Below are positions 26,640 to 35,228 of a DNA stretch of 64,000 nucleotides, in pieces; the stretch's first letter is position 1; each line of letters starts with the position of its first letter. Source of the DNA: Corynebacterium yonathiae (GTDB taxonomy: Bacteria > Actinomycetota > Actinomycetes > Mycobacteriales > Mycobacteriaceae); the NCBI RefSeq assembly GCF_022288805.1, contig NZ_JAKOPM010000009.1, positions 1-64,000 of the forward strand. The letters are read 5' to 3'. The notes beneath the pieces were generated by a model that saw only the letters and a list, made by a program, of their open reading frames with translations, had not been told where the DNA came from and did no database searches. Made by a program: the position numbers and the translations under genes.

Positions 26640-28217
26640 ATGCGACATGCCTATAGCGTTGCTGCCGTCCGCGCGGCGGAGCATTCCCTTCTAGCTCAAC
26701 AAAACTACGACGATGAGCTCATGCGCCTGGCCGCGCGCGGCGTAGCAGCCACGGCCGCAGCCATGCTGGGCCACCAGCGGCGTGTGACGATCCTCGCCGG
26801 TCCGGGTGGCAATGGCGGCGATGGCCTCTACGCTGGCGCTTTCCTGGCTAAGGACGGTTATTCAGTGGAGGCCATCCTCGCCGCGAATAGCGCCCACGAA
26901 ACCGCACTGCAGGCGTTTACCGCGGCCGGTGGGACCATTGTGCACAGTCTGGGGGATGCCGATCTGCTTATCGACGCCGTCGCCGGCCTCGCCTCCACCC
27001 GCGGCCTTTCCGGTGCCCCGCTCAGCGCCTATGCCGAAGCCAAAAAGCGTGCAATTCCAGTCCTAGCGGTGGATATTCCCTCCGGGATTAACGCCGATAC
27101 TGGTGTGGCTGCGACCGATGCGGTGGAAGCGGACGTGACCATTAGCTTTGGCTGGGCCCGTGCCGGACACGTCTTTGCCCCGGAATGCGGCGAGGTGGTG
27201 CTCTGCGATCTGCTCCTGCCTGGCGCCCCGCGCTCCTTTGCGGAAGAGCTGTCTGCCACCGCAGAACCGGTGGGCCATATCGCCAATGAACCCACCATCC
27301 CCTTGCCCTATCAGTGGCCACCCGAGCCGGTACTCACGGGTGACCAAGGCCAGGTTTCCGCCCCAAAGCCGGTGGGCTGCACGGGGCCAATCCTGGATCC
27401 GACGCCGGGGGCAAAAAGCACCAAGTACACCGGCGGGGTTACCGCGGTATGCGCTGGCAGCAGTACCTTTCCCGGCGCAGGCATACTCGCCGCCACGGGC
27501 GCGGTGCGCGCCACGCCTTCCATGGTCCGCGTCGTGGGTAATGACTCTGTGGTCGCAAGCCTGCCAGAGGTAGTGCCCCATGCAAGCGCTGAAGAAAAGG
27601 TCCACGCCCAAGCCTGGGTAGTAGGCCCAGGGCGAGGAACCGGGCCGGAAGCGGCAGCGGAATTGCGGGGTGTGTTGGCCCGCAAGCTGCCTACAGTTAT
27701 CGATGCGGATGCGCTCACGGTTCTCGCCACAAATGAGGATCTGCGCGAACTTGTGCGCGATCATCCTTGCGCGGTCCTTACCCCACATGCCGGGGAATTT
27801 GAGCGGCTATATACGGCTACGCTTGGCCGCGCACTCCATCTTTCGGAGGGCTTAGGCATTCGCCTGCAGGAGCTTGCCTTAGCGCTCGACTGTTTTATCC
27901 TGCACAAGGGCCGGATCACCACGGTCACGGCCCCCGGTCAGGAAATTTATGGCATGAACGCGGGGCACTCCTATGCAGCTACCGCCGGCTCCGGTGACGT
28001 ACTTTCTGGCATCCTTGGCGCCACGCTAGCCCAGCTGAATATCGCTGAGGTGGATGCGAAGGAGATCATTACGGAGATCTTGCACGCCGCAGCCATACAC
28101 CAACACGCTGCCGCTATTGCCGCCCACACCCCGGACGGCTTCGGGATTTGCTCTGCCTCCCAGATTGCCGCGGCGGTGCCCCATGCAATCGCACGGTTGC
28201 TGGTGATGCGGCGTTAG
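26640..28217 (+). CDS. nnrDE: bifunctional NAD(P)H-hydrate epimerase / ADP-dependent dehydratase
   Basis: A 525-residue fusion. The YjeF N-terminal epimerase (about 1-210) has the GPGGNGGDGLYAG loop. The ribokinase-like dehydratase (about 250-525) has GPGRGTGPEA, TPHAGEFERL and GSGDVLSGILGA with its catalytic Asp. The enzyme repairs R- and S-forms of hydrated NADH and NADPH that arise by heat or by GAPDH. The insertion at about 205-250 carries a proline-rich linker. It begins 18 nt after the glycosylase gene and is probably cotranscribed with it. The stop overlaps the convergent ABC gene by 4 nt. Confidence 0.94.
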   Translation: MRHAYSVAAVRAAEHSLLAQQNYDDELMRLAARGVAATAAAMLGHQRRVTILAGPGGNGGDGLYAGAFLAKDGYSVEAILAANSAHETALQAFTAAGGTIVHSLGDADLLIDAVAGLASTRGLSGAPLSAYAEAKKRAIPVLAVDIPSGINADTGVAATDAVEADVTISFGWARAGHVFAPECGEVVLCDLLLPGAPRSFAEELSATAEPVGHIANEPTIPLPYQWPPEPVLTGDQGQVSAPKPVGCTGPILDPTPGAKSTKYTGGVTAVCAGSSTFPGAGILAATGAVRATPSMVRVVGNDSVVASLPEVVPHASAEEKVHAQAWVVGPGRGTGPEAAAELRGVLARKLPTVIDADALTVLATNEDLRELVRDHPCAVLTPHAGEFERLYTATLGRALHLSEGLGIRLQELALALDCFILHKGRITTVTAPGQEIYGMNAGHSYAATAGSGDVLSGILGATLAQLNIAEVDAKEIITEILHAAAIHQHAAAIAAHTPDGFGICSASQIAAAVPHAIARLLVMRR

Positions 28218-28855
28218 CTGAGCGCGGAAACTTTTTCCTGCTCGGAAACGTGACCGTCTTTGACCTCAACCACGCGGTCAGCGAAGGTCAGCAGGGATCG
28301 GTCGTGGGTCACCAGCACGGTAGCGGTATTCATCTCCTGGGTGACATCGCGCAAAAGGCGGATGATCTCCTGAGAAAGGTGAGAATCGAGCGCAGAGGTA
28401 GGCTCATCCGCCAGCAGCAGGTCTGGCTGCTCCATGAGCGCACGGGCAATATTGACGCGCTGGCGCTGGCCGCCTGACATCTGGCCCATGCGGCGGTTTC
28501 CCATACCTGCCAGGCCCACAAAATCCAATAGCTCATCGGCGCGCTGTGGGCGCAGCTTGCTGCCAGCGATGTGATCCATAATCAATAGTTGGTCGCGCAC
28601 ATTGAGCGCGGACAGCAAGTTGGCCTGCTGAAAGATGATGGACCGGGTGCCATCCACCTGTACGGAACCGGAATCCGGGGTGATAAGCCCAGCGGCTACG
28701 GATAGTAGCGTGGATTTACCAGAACCGGACTCGCCCACGATGGCGGTCAGGGTATTGGACTCGGCCTTAAGGGAGGCGTCGGCAAGCGCGGTAGTGGTTG
28801 TCTCGCCGTCCTGGTAGGTCACGGTGGCATTGCGAATATCAAGAATGGTGGACAT
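28214..28855 (-). CDS. ABC transporter ATP-binding protein (LolD/DevA-like)
   Basis: A 213-residue ATPase from ATG 28855 ([17 protein letters not shown]); a longer reading to 28879 would overlap the permease. Walker A is GESGSGKST (about 42-50), the signature [15 protein letters not shown] (about 127-141), Walker [13 protein letters not shown] (about 147-158) and the H-loop THD. It pairs with the FtsX-like permease upstream, whose stop lies 1 nt before its ATG. This MacB/LolD type moves substrates by mechanotransmission, typically for peptide resistance or lipoprotein release. A divergent two-component system next door suggests stress control. Confidence 0.93.
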   Translation of the reverse strand: MSTILDIRNATVTYQDGETTTTALADASLKAESNTLTAIVGESGSGKSTLLSVAAGLITPDSGSVQVDGTRSIIFQQANLLSALNVRDQLLIMDHIAGSKLRPQRADELLDFVGLAGMGNRRMGQMSGGQRQRVNIARALMEQPDLLLADEPTSALDSHLSQEIIRLLRDVTQEMNTATVLVTHDRSLLTFADRVVEVKDGHVSEQEKVSALS

Positions 28856-28856
28856 G

Positions 28857-29840
28857 TTAAGCATTTCCTCCAAGAGCATCGAGTGGGTTGGCTTTAGCTA
28901 CGCGGCGGGTAGCAACAAGGGCGCCGGCCATGCCGAGGGCCCAAATGCCAATCGCGGGAACAACGATGGTGCGTGGGGAAACATCGAAGGGTACGGTGCC
29001 GGAGGCAAGCGCGCCGAGCCCCCAACCAACGACGGCACCCGCAATGGTGCCGGCAGCCAGGATGATGGCGGCTTGCGCCAGGGCATCGCGCAACAGGTAG
29101 CGCACGGTGGCGCCGAGCGCGCGCAAGATGGACAGGTCACGGGTGCGCTGGATGGTCCAAACGGTCAAGAAAGCGACGGTGACCAGCGCGGAGATGCCGT
29201 ACAAGAAGCCCTGCATGGTAAGCAGCGAGCCGCGCTCAGACTGATAGGCCGCCAGGCCGGCGAAGGACTTGGACACTTTGACGGATCCGGGAACCTCGTA
29301 TTTATACAGTGCAGCGGTGCCGATGATGCCTTTCGGGGCGTGGCTAATCTGCTGCCAGGACTCCGTAGAGGCCCACACCACCTCAGAGTGGGAGTACATA
29401 GTCTCCGGGACGGTGCCCTCCACCGAGAAGTCGGCGCCACCTAGGGTGACGGTATCGGCCGCATCAATGGAATCTGACAGGAGCACGCCCTGCTCCGGAA
29501 TGGTCTTATCGGTGCCCGGAACCTGGGTGCCGGCCGGTAAGCTGAGGACAGCAACGCCGCCGTGACCCTCCAGCTTGGTCTGCGCCGCGCCTAGGGGGAT
29601 ACCGTCGCTGGCGATATCGCCAGCGTGCATCTCGGATTCGCTAAAGGAGGGGTCATCGGTGGAGAAGGAAATATATGGGTACTCCTTTTCCAGGGACTCC
29701 AAAGCGGAAGTATTTTGCTTGGACAGGCCCTCCGTCAGGCCGGAGAGCATCACGAGCAAAAGGGTAATGAGCGCAACCGTGCCGCCAATGAGCGCGAAGC
29801 GGCCGCGCGCTGTGGTGATTTCTCTGATTGCTAGGAACAT
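28857..29840 (-). CDS. FtsX-like ABC transporter permease
   Basis: A 327-residue permease with one N-terminal helix (about 15-40), a large extracytoplasmic domain (about 45-205) and three C-terminal helices (about 211-235, 252-280, 290-312), the standard four-helix FtsX/MacB layout. The loop has VLSLPAGTQVPGTDK and few aromatics. Its start is only 6 nt from the histidine kinase ORF on the other strand, so regulatory sequence must lie inside one of the two coding regions. The substrate is unknown, perhaps a peptide or lipid. Confidence 0.9.
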   Translation of the reverse strand: MFLAIREITTARGRFALIGGTVALITLLLVMLSGLTEGLSKQNTSALESLEKEYPYISFSTDDPSFSESEMHAGDIASDGIPLGAAQTKLEGHGGVAVLSLPAGTQVPGTDKTIPEQGVLLSDSIDAADTVTLGGADFSVEGTVPETMYSHSEVVWASTESWQQISHAPKGIIGTAALYKYEVPGSVKVSKSFAGLAAYQSERGSLLTMQGFLYGISALVTVAFLTVWTIQRTRDLSILRALGATVRYLLRDALAQAAIILAAGTIAGAVVGWGLGALASGTVPFDVSPRTIVVPAIGIWALGMAGALVATRRVAKANPLDALGGNA

Positions 29841-29846
29841 ACTTCT

Positions 29847-31094
29847 ATGTTCGCTTTATGCAGGTCAGAAGTAATCGGCCAGCTCGCTGAACCTGTGGTC
29901 AACCAAGTGGTTGATTCACTGTCCACCCTTGCACGGATATCCTGGGTGGTTGTGTTTAAAGGACAAAAATTATGGGTCTATGGTTTGCACGCCATGTTCA
30001 CGTTTCTGCTGGTCTTCGGCGTAGCGCGCGCATATGTGGATAACCGGCTCGATGCCCGCGTTATTGGCTTAGCCGTTGTACTCGCCGTGGTATACGCCGC
30101 GCAACGCTGGTTGCCCACGTGGCTGTGGCTGGGTGGACTTTGCCTCCTGTGGCTGGGCTTGATGGTCCACGCGCAGGATTTCATGTGGCTGGAGTTCCCA
30201 CTTATTTTTGTCTTTCTGCGCGCCTTGCCCACTGTGCCTGGGTTGGTCTCCATCGCCATACTGTGGGCGGCGGCCGCTTTCATCCCCGCCTGGTTACATC
30301 CCGAGGGCTGGTCCATCGCTGCGGCTGTAGGACCGCTTATCGGTACCGCCTTTGCAACCGCGGTTTTTTTCATCCAGCGGCGGCTGCAGGCGGAGGCGGC
30401 GCACCACAGGGACATCGCCAAGCAGCTGCGCGAAACCCAAGCCGAGCTGGCCGCAAGCGAACACCAAGCCGGCCGTCTGGAGGAGCGTGAGCGGCTCTCC
30501 CGCGAGATTCATGACACCGTCGCACAAGGCCTCAGTTCTATCTTGCTGCTCTCCCGTGCGGCCCGTGGCACCACTGATCCAGAAACTAAGGAAGAACAGC
30601 TGGCAGTCATCGAGGAAGTTGCCAGCGAGAATCTGGCCGAGGCCCGCCGCTTCGTCCGTGAGCTCGCCGGGCCCGATGAACGACTAGAAACCCAGCTCAA
30701 TTCCCTGCTGTCCCAGATGCGCAGCCGCGTGAAGGCCTTAGGAAAAGACACCACCTTTGAACTGGTGGTTTCCGGCAGCGGCAAGGTGCCTGCCCGGATT
30801 AAAGAGGTCATTATTCGAGCCGCACAAGAGGGTCTCAATAACGTGATCAAACACGCTCACGCCTCGCGCGCGGTGGTCACACTCGGCCTCTTCGAAGATG
30901 CGGTGACCTTGGACGTCGTTGATAATGGACGCGGACTATCCGCCTCGCCGGGACCCGAGAGCGCGGATCATGGCTTCGGGCTTTCCGGCCTGCGTGGCCG
31001 CGTCGAGGGCGTGGGTGGCACCATGAACCTAGAATCAGGCGAGGGCACCGCCTTGGCCGTCCGTATCCCGCTGGAGGAGCGAAACAATGGTTAA
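29847..31094 (+). CDS. sensor histidine kinase, NarL/LiaS type
   Basis: A 415-residue kinase as the longest reading. The first 30 residues look unlike a membrane sensor, and the start codon is doubtful (GTG 29895, 29946 or ATG 29994 are in-frame alternatives). Five or six membrane helices (about 45-175) are followed by a HisKA_3 domain with the phosphorylated His in REIHDTVAQ (about 228) and a GHKL ATPase with DNGRGL and GFGLSGLRGR. The response regulator gene overlaps it by 8 nt. A divergent ABC exporter lies 6 nt away. The arrangement resembles LiaSR/VraSR-like envelope-stress or antibiotic-sensing systems. Confidence 0.9.
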   Translation: MFALCRSEVIGQLAEPVVNQVVDSLSTLARISWVVVFKGQKLWVYGLHAMFTFLLVFGVARAYVDNRLDARVIGLAVVLAVVYAAQRWLPTWLWLGGLCLLWLGLMVHAQDFMWLEFPLIFVFLRALPTVPGLVSIAILWAAAAFIPAWLHPEGWSIAAAVGPLIGTAFATAVFFIQRRLQAEAAHHRDIAKQLRETQAELAASEHQAGRLEERERLSREIHDTVAQGLSSILLLSRAARGTTDPETKEEQLAVIEEVASENLAEARRFVRELAGPDERLETQLNSLLSQMRSRVKALGKDTTFELVVSGSGKVPARIKEVIIRAAQEGLNNVIKHAHASRAVVTLGLFEDAVTLDVVDNGRGLSASPGPESADHGFGLSGLRGRVEGVGGTMNLESGEGTALAVRIPLEERNNG

Positions 31095-31704
31095 TGTCAT
31101 GCTGATCGATGACCACCCAGTTGTCCGCGCCGGCCTGCGCGCCATCCTCAATACCTTCTCCGATGTCGAGGTAGTCATGGAAGGCTCTACCGGCGCGGAT
31201 GTGGATAAGCTTTTTACTGCGGATGCCCCGCAGGTAGACGCTGTGGTCTGCGATATCCAGATGCCCGGCATGGACGGCATAGCAGCCACCAAACGCGTAG
31301 TAGACGCCGGCGGCCCGCCCGTGCTCATCTTGACCACCTATGACACGCAGGCTGATATCCTCGCCGCCGTGGAAGCCGGCGCGCTGGGCTACCTACTCAA
31401 GGACTCCCCTGAGCAGGCGTTGCACGAAGCCGTCCTCAATACCGCCGCGCACCGCCGCACCCTAGCACCGGAGGTGGTGGATCTCCTCGCCCAGCGTGTG
31501 GGCCAGCCGCAAGAATCGCTCTCCGCGCGCGAGTTGGAAATCCTGCGGGCGTTATCTAGCGGTTCCTCCAATAAGGAACTAGCCAAGCAGCTTTTCATTT
31601 CCGAGGCCACGGTCAAGACCCACCTCATCCACATTTTCCAAAAATTGGGCGTGGAAACCCGCACCGCCGCAGTGACCGTGGCGCGAGAGAGAAAGCTTAT
31701 TTGA
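31087..31704 (+). CDS. LuxR/NarL-family response regulator
   Basis: A 205-residue regulator. The receiver domain (about 1-120) has the acidic pair DDHPV (residues 8-9) and the phosphorylatable Asp in VVCDIQMPGMDG (Asp55). The LuxR-type helix-turn-helix (about 140-200) reads LSARELEILRALSSG, then ISEATVKTHLIHIFQKLGV. It is coupled to the kinase by an 8-nt overlap and likely controls the facing ABC exporter. It also overlaps the next flavoprotein gene by 1 nt, so it may share its transcript. Confidence 0.95.
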   Translation: MVNVMLIDDHPVVRAGLRAILNTFSDVEVVMEGSTGADVDKLFTADAPQVDAVVCDIQMPGMDGIAATKRVVDAGGPPVLILTTYDTQADILAAVEAGALGYLLKDSPEQALHEAVLNTAAHRRTLAPEVVDLLAQRVGQPQESLSARELEILRALSSGSSNKELAKQLFISEATVKTHLIHIFQKLGVETRTAAVTVARERKLI

Positions 31705-32678
31705 TGTTGGACTGCATAGTCATCGGTGCCGGCCAGGCGGGTCTTGCGGTGGGCTATTACTTGCGCAAAAAGGGCCTAGATTTTGTCCTTCTGGATGCTG
31801 AATCCGGCCCCGGCGCAGCGTGGCGCCATACCTGGCCCTCACTTACGCTCTTTAGCAATTCCGCCTCCTCCAACCTGCCCGGATGGCCCATGCCCCATCA
31901 CGAGAGCTTTCCGCCGGCCAGCCACGTTATTGATTATTTTGCCCGCTATGAGCAGCGTTATGAACTGCCCATCCGCCGGCCAGTCACGGTAGATGAAGTT
32001 ACCCATGACGGCGCTTGTTTCCATGTCTTTGCCGGTAAAGAGCAGCTGACCGCGCGCACAGTCGTGGCAGCCACGGGCACGTGGTCCGCTCCCTTTATCC
32101 CCTACTACCCCGGTACTTTTGGCGGAAGGCAATGGCATTCCGCCTTCTATCCAGGCCCCACGGACTTTGCCGGATCTACCGTGGCGGTCGTGGGCGCGGC
32201 CAATTCCGGTGCCCAAATCGCGGCGGAGCTTCTTCTCTCCGGTGTGGAAACCACCTGGTATACCCGCAGCTCCCCGCGGTGGATGCCCGATGATGTTGAT
32301 GGTCGAGTCCTGTTTCAGCGCAATCGCGCCCGGCTCAACGCAATGCTGCACGGCGAACCAGATCCCGGCGCGGATTCGAACCTGGGCGATATTGTGATGG
32401 TCCCGCCGGTTCTGAGGGCGCGGGATTCCGGTCTCTTGCAGGCCACTCCAATGTTTTCTTCCCTCGATGAGGTCAACACAGACCACCTCATCTGGTGTAC
32501 CGGCTTCCGGCCTGCCCTCCGGCCTATCCGCGGGCTTCTTGACGGCACCTCCCCCACCGTCGACGGCCTATTCCTCGTGGGCTACGGCACCTGGACCGGA
32601 CCCGGCTCCGCAACTATTACAGGTGTAAGCCCTTTTGCCAAGCAGACAGCACACGCCGTAGCGAATATATGTGACTAA
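31704..32678 (+). CDS. FAD/NAD(P)-binding oxidoreductase (flavin monooxygenase, CzcO-like)
   Basis: A 324-residue flavoprotein from ATG 31704, overlapping the regulator stop by 1 nt (TGATG). Two dinucleotide-binding loops are visible: FAD-binding GAGQAGLAVGYYL (about 7-19) and NADPH-binding VGAANSGAQIAAEL (about 165-178). The segment GPGAAWRHTWPSLTLFSN is typical of flavin-containing monooxygenases and of CzcO-like proteins annotated from cation-diffusion operons. The substrate is unknown. Close packing behind the two-component genes hints at shared expression. Confidence 0.88.
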   Translation: MLDCIVIGAGQAGLAVGYYLRKKGLDFVLLDAESGPGAAWRHTWPSLTLFSNSASSNLPGWPMPHHESFPPASHVIDYFARYEQRYELPIRRPVTVDEVTHDGACFHVFAGKEQLTARTVVAATGTWSAPFIPYYPGTFGGRQWHSAFYPGPTDFAGSTVAVVGAANSGAQIAAELLLSGVETTWYTRSSPRWMPDDVDGRVLFQRNRARLNAMLHGEPDPGADSNLGDIVMVPPVLRARDSGLLQATPMFSSLDEVNTDHLIWCTGFRPALRPIRGLLDGTSPTVDGLFLVGYGTWTGPGSATITGVSPFAKQTAHAVANICD

Positions 32679-32682
32679 AGCT

Positions 32683-32701
32683 ATAGGTTAGTCCAAGCTA
32701 A
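32683..32701. promoter_or_regulatory. DtxR-like iron box upstream of the DUF4213/DUF364 gene
   Basis: ATAGGTTAGTCCAAGCTAA matches the 19-bp DtxR consensus (TTAGGTTAGSCTAACCTAA) at 15 of 19 positions. It lies 60 bp before the gene's ATG. A TAAAGCTATAG stretch nearby could hold a -10 box. An iron-repressed promoter would fit a metal-chelation domain. Confidence 0.5.
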
Positions 32702-32760
32702 TTCGACTACACTGCCTTCACACAAAGAGTGCGAAGCAACTAGGGAAAGCTGGTTTATAC

Positions 32761-33510
32761 ATGTCTGCCTGGGATCTCTACGATGACCTCATCGACGCCA
32801 TTCCCCGTGACATAGTGGTCTCCCGCGCTGCCCAAAGCCCACGGTGGACCCGCATCTACACCGAAAGCCCCAGCTGCGGCATTGCCATGACCATGTCCGC
32901 TTCCTCTCGCCCAGCTCAGATGCGTGCTGAATACTCCGGGGTCCCCCTTCGCGCCATCGCGCAACTGGCTAAGAGTTGGAATTTCTCGGAGGCTTCCTTC
33001 GGCATGGCCGCGCTTAATTCTTATTACGCCACGCCTTCTGTGGCCGATGAGTATGGCTTTGCGCTTGCCGACGCCCCCTGGCCCCATATCTTCGATCCCT
33101 TCCGCGATGCCGTCGCTGGTAAAAAGGTGGCAGTCATCGGCCACTTCCCTTTCGCACCCAAGGAGCTCAGTCAGGCGGGCGATTTTTATATGTTAGAGCG
33201 CTCACTGAATGAGGGCGACTACCCCGACTCCGCTGCCGAATATATCCTGCCCGAGTGCGATTATGTCTTCATTACCGGCTCCGCTTTCGTAAATAAAACG
33301 GCTCCCCGTCTGCTCGAACTCTCCCGCGAGTCTTTCAATGTGGTTCTCGGCCCCTCTACCCCGCTGGCGCCGACACTAATCAACGATTACGGGGTTTCGC
33401 AGGTCACCGGCATAGTTCCGACCGCTCCTCTCGGAATGTTTGAGTGCCTCGAGGAGGGAGATTCCCTCGATATGTTTAACTTTGGCCACCGCGTCACTCT
33501 AGGAAGTTAG
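32761..33510 (+). CDS. DUF4213/DUF364 (putative heavy-metal chelation) domain protein
   Basis: A 249-residue protein with an N-terminal DUF4213-like region (about 1-95) and a DUF364 Rossmann-like region (about 100-249) containing KKVAVIGHFPF, CDYVFITGSAFVNKT and VVLGPSTPLAP. Family members sit in iron/siderophore or molybdenum loci and are predicted to handle chelated metals, without proven chemistry. A DtxR-like box in the 82-bp upstream region supports iron control. The stop overlaps the disrupted VanZ gene on the other strand by 4 nt. Confidence 0.85.
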   Translation: MSAWDLYDDLIDAIPRDIVVSRAAQSPRWTRIYTESPSCGIAMTMSASSRPAQMRAEYSGVPLRAIAQLAKSWNFSEASFGMAALNSYYATPSVADEYGFALADAPWPHIFDPFRDAVAGKKVAVIGHFPFAPKELSQAGDFYMLERSLNEGDYPDSAAEYILPECDYVFITGSAFVNKTAPRLLELSRESFNVVLGPSTPLAPTLINDYGVSQVTGIVPTAPLGMFECLEEGDSLDMFNFGHRVTLGS

Positions 33511-34097
33511 ACAATCACACCGGCCACTACGGCGGCAGCGAGAGCAGCCAAGCTTAGCGCCGCAGCCCAGCCAATGACGCGCACAGCTCGCAGCTGTGCC
33601 TTTGCACTACAGCGGCTAGTTAGAAACGCCCCCAGAGACGCGCCGACAGTATTAAAAACCACATCGTCGATGTCACTAAACCCTAGCGAAAATAGGTACT
33701 GGGTAATTTCGATACCCAAGCTGAGCCCCACTGCGGAGAGGATGGTTCCTCCCCGGCCGAAGCGGACGTGCCGCGAATTTTGCCCCATCACCACCAAGCA
33801 CGCGCCGAGAGGTATAAACAGCGCAATATTGCCAAAGGTATTAGTCTAGGGGCCCCACCACGGATGAGGGTTATTAAAGCCGTTGAACATCTGCAGATCT
33901 AAACTGCGGCGGGCATGCGCAGAGGCATCAATCAGGCCGGGGATTTCAATAAACGGCTTACCCACCGTAGCTACGGCGATAGCTATTAAAACGACCACGC
34001 AAGCTAAGGCAGCGTTGCGCCACAGCGTGCGTTTGGCGGGCGCGCCCGGCGCACCAATCTGGCGCGAGATGCGGGTGGATGCCGTGGTCATCGTCAT
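33507..34097 (-). pseudogene. VanZ-family gene interrupted by an in-frame amber codon
   Basis: Translated from ATG 34097, the reading frame is open except for TAG at 33848-33846. The sequence runs NPHPWWGP, stop, then TNTFGNIALFIPLG in the same frame, and continues to SRCSAKAQ and a final helix. The downstream part has the VanZ core (LGIEITQYLF, FSDIDDVVFNTVGASLG), which aligns with the intact VanZ at 8992-9495. Family members usually carry Trp at the stop position (WWGPWTNTFGN), so a TGG-to-TAG change is the simplest history. Without it the product would be about 196 aa. Reinitiation at ATG 33797 could make only the C-terminal half. Confidence 0.75.
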
Positions 34098-34175
34098 GTT
34101 GTTCAAGTTAACAAGCGAGCCTGAAAGATTCCCGGGAGATTCACTGTTAAAACTCTGCATCACAACTCACGTACG

Positions 34176-35150
34176 ATGGTGAGCATGAGCACGCTACTTG
34201 TTACTCGCAACGAAGATAAATCCGTAAGGACCTCCTTTGAAGAAGGAGAGTTCCTTGGCGAGGGCGACCTTACCGTTGATGTTTCTTATTCTTCTCTGAA
34301 CTACAAGGATGCCATGGCCATTGCTGGTGACCGCGGCGTCATGCGCACTAGTCCACTGGTACCAGGCATCGACGTAGTCGGCACCGTTGCCGAATCCAGC
34401 GTTGAGCGTCTTCCGGTTGGCACTTTGGTAGCTTCCTTCGGTGATGGTCTGGGTGAATTCCGCCACGGTGGCTACACTCCGAAGCAGCGCGTCAATTCGC
34501 AGGCTACTGTCGCGCTCCCCGCCGACTTCACTGCAGAGCAGGCTGCTGCCGTCGGCACCGCGGGCTACACCGCCGCGCTGTGCGTCAATTCTCTGCGCGA
34601 GCTTCCCGAAGGCCCCGTCTTGGTCACCGGTGCCACCGGTGGCGTTGGTTCCATTGCTGTGAACCTGCTGTCCAATGCCGGCTACGAGGTCCACGCCATG
34701 ACCGGCCGCCCGGACGACTACTCCCAATATCTCCACGAGCTCGGCGCCCACACTGTTGTGGACCGCGCTGAGTTTGCCGAGGCCGGAAAGCCTCTGCAAA
34801 AGGCTACCTACGCCGGTGCGATTGATACCTCCGGATCCCACGTTTTGGCTAATGTTTTGGCTCGGATCGTCTGGGGCGGCACCGTCGCCTCCACCGGTAT
34901 GGCTGCAGGCCCGGACCTGCCCACCACCGTTTTGCCATTCATTCTGCGCAATGTGCACTTAGCAGGCGTTAACTCCGTAGACGCCCCACTGCACTACCGC
35001 CAAAACGCTTGGCAGCTGCTGGCTCAGAAATTGGACCTATCCATCCTCAAGTCCCTAACCAATACGATTCCACTGTCTGACGTAGTTGAGGAATCCAAAA
35101 CCCTCCTCGAAGGAACCCACCACGGACGCACCGTCCTCAAGATTTCCTAG
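34176..35150 (+). CDS. MDR-family quinone oxidoreductase (YhdH/AcuI acrylyl-CoA reductase type)
   Basis: A 324-residue medium-chain dehydrogenase without zinc. The start may also be ATG 34185 (MSTLLVTRNED). The catalytic domain has SYSSLNYKDAMAIAG and VPGIDVVGTV. The NADPH-binding loop is VTGATGGVGSIAVNLL (about 148-163), and TYAGAIDTSG, then MAAGPDLPTTVLPFILR, close the fold as in AcuI/YhdH. The family reduces acryloyl-CoA or similar enones with NADPH. No conventional Shine-Dalgarno is visible. A strong terminator follows, and the gene stands alone. Confidence 0.9.
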   Translation: MVSMSTLLVTRNEDKSVRTSFEEGEFLGEGDLTVDVSYSSLNYKDAMAIAGDRGVMRTSPLVPGIDVVGTVAESSVERLPVGTLVASFGDGLGEFRHGGYTPKQRVNSQATVALPADFTAEQAAAVGTAGYTAALCVNSLRELPEGPVLVTGATGGVGSIAVNLLSNAGYEVHAMTGRPDDYSQYLHELGAHTVVDRAEFAEAGKPLQKATYAGAIDTSGSHVLANVLARIVWGGTVASTGMAAGPDLPTTVLPFILRNVHLAGVNSVDAPLHYRQNAWQLLAQKLDLSILKSLTNTIPLSDVVEESKTLLEGTHHGRTVLKIS

Positions 35151-35173
35151 GCCACCCCTAGTCAATCTTTTAC

Positions 35174-35204
35174 GGCACCCGCCATTTTGGCGGGTGCCCT
35201 TTTT
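35174..35204 (+). terminator. rho-independent terminator after the quinone oxidoreductase
   Basis: GGCACCCGCC (35174-35183) and GGCGGGTGCC (35189-35198) form a perfect 10-bp stem with a 5-nt loop, followed by CTTTTT. It lies 23 nt after the stop and 25 nt before the convergent MarR stop. Confidence 0.92.
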
Positions 35205-35228
35205 GCATGCGCGGGTACGTGCTAAGGC

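Noticed and set aside
30035..31208. DnaA boxes TGTGGATAA at 30035 and 31200 in the kinase/regulator genes, and at 41995 in the 857-aa gene
   Set aside because: Single 9-mers inside coding sequence, expected by chance a few times in 64 kb; not a cluster.
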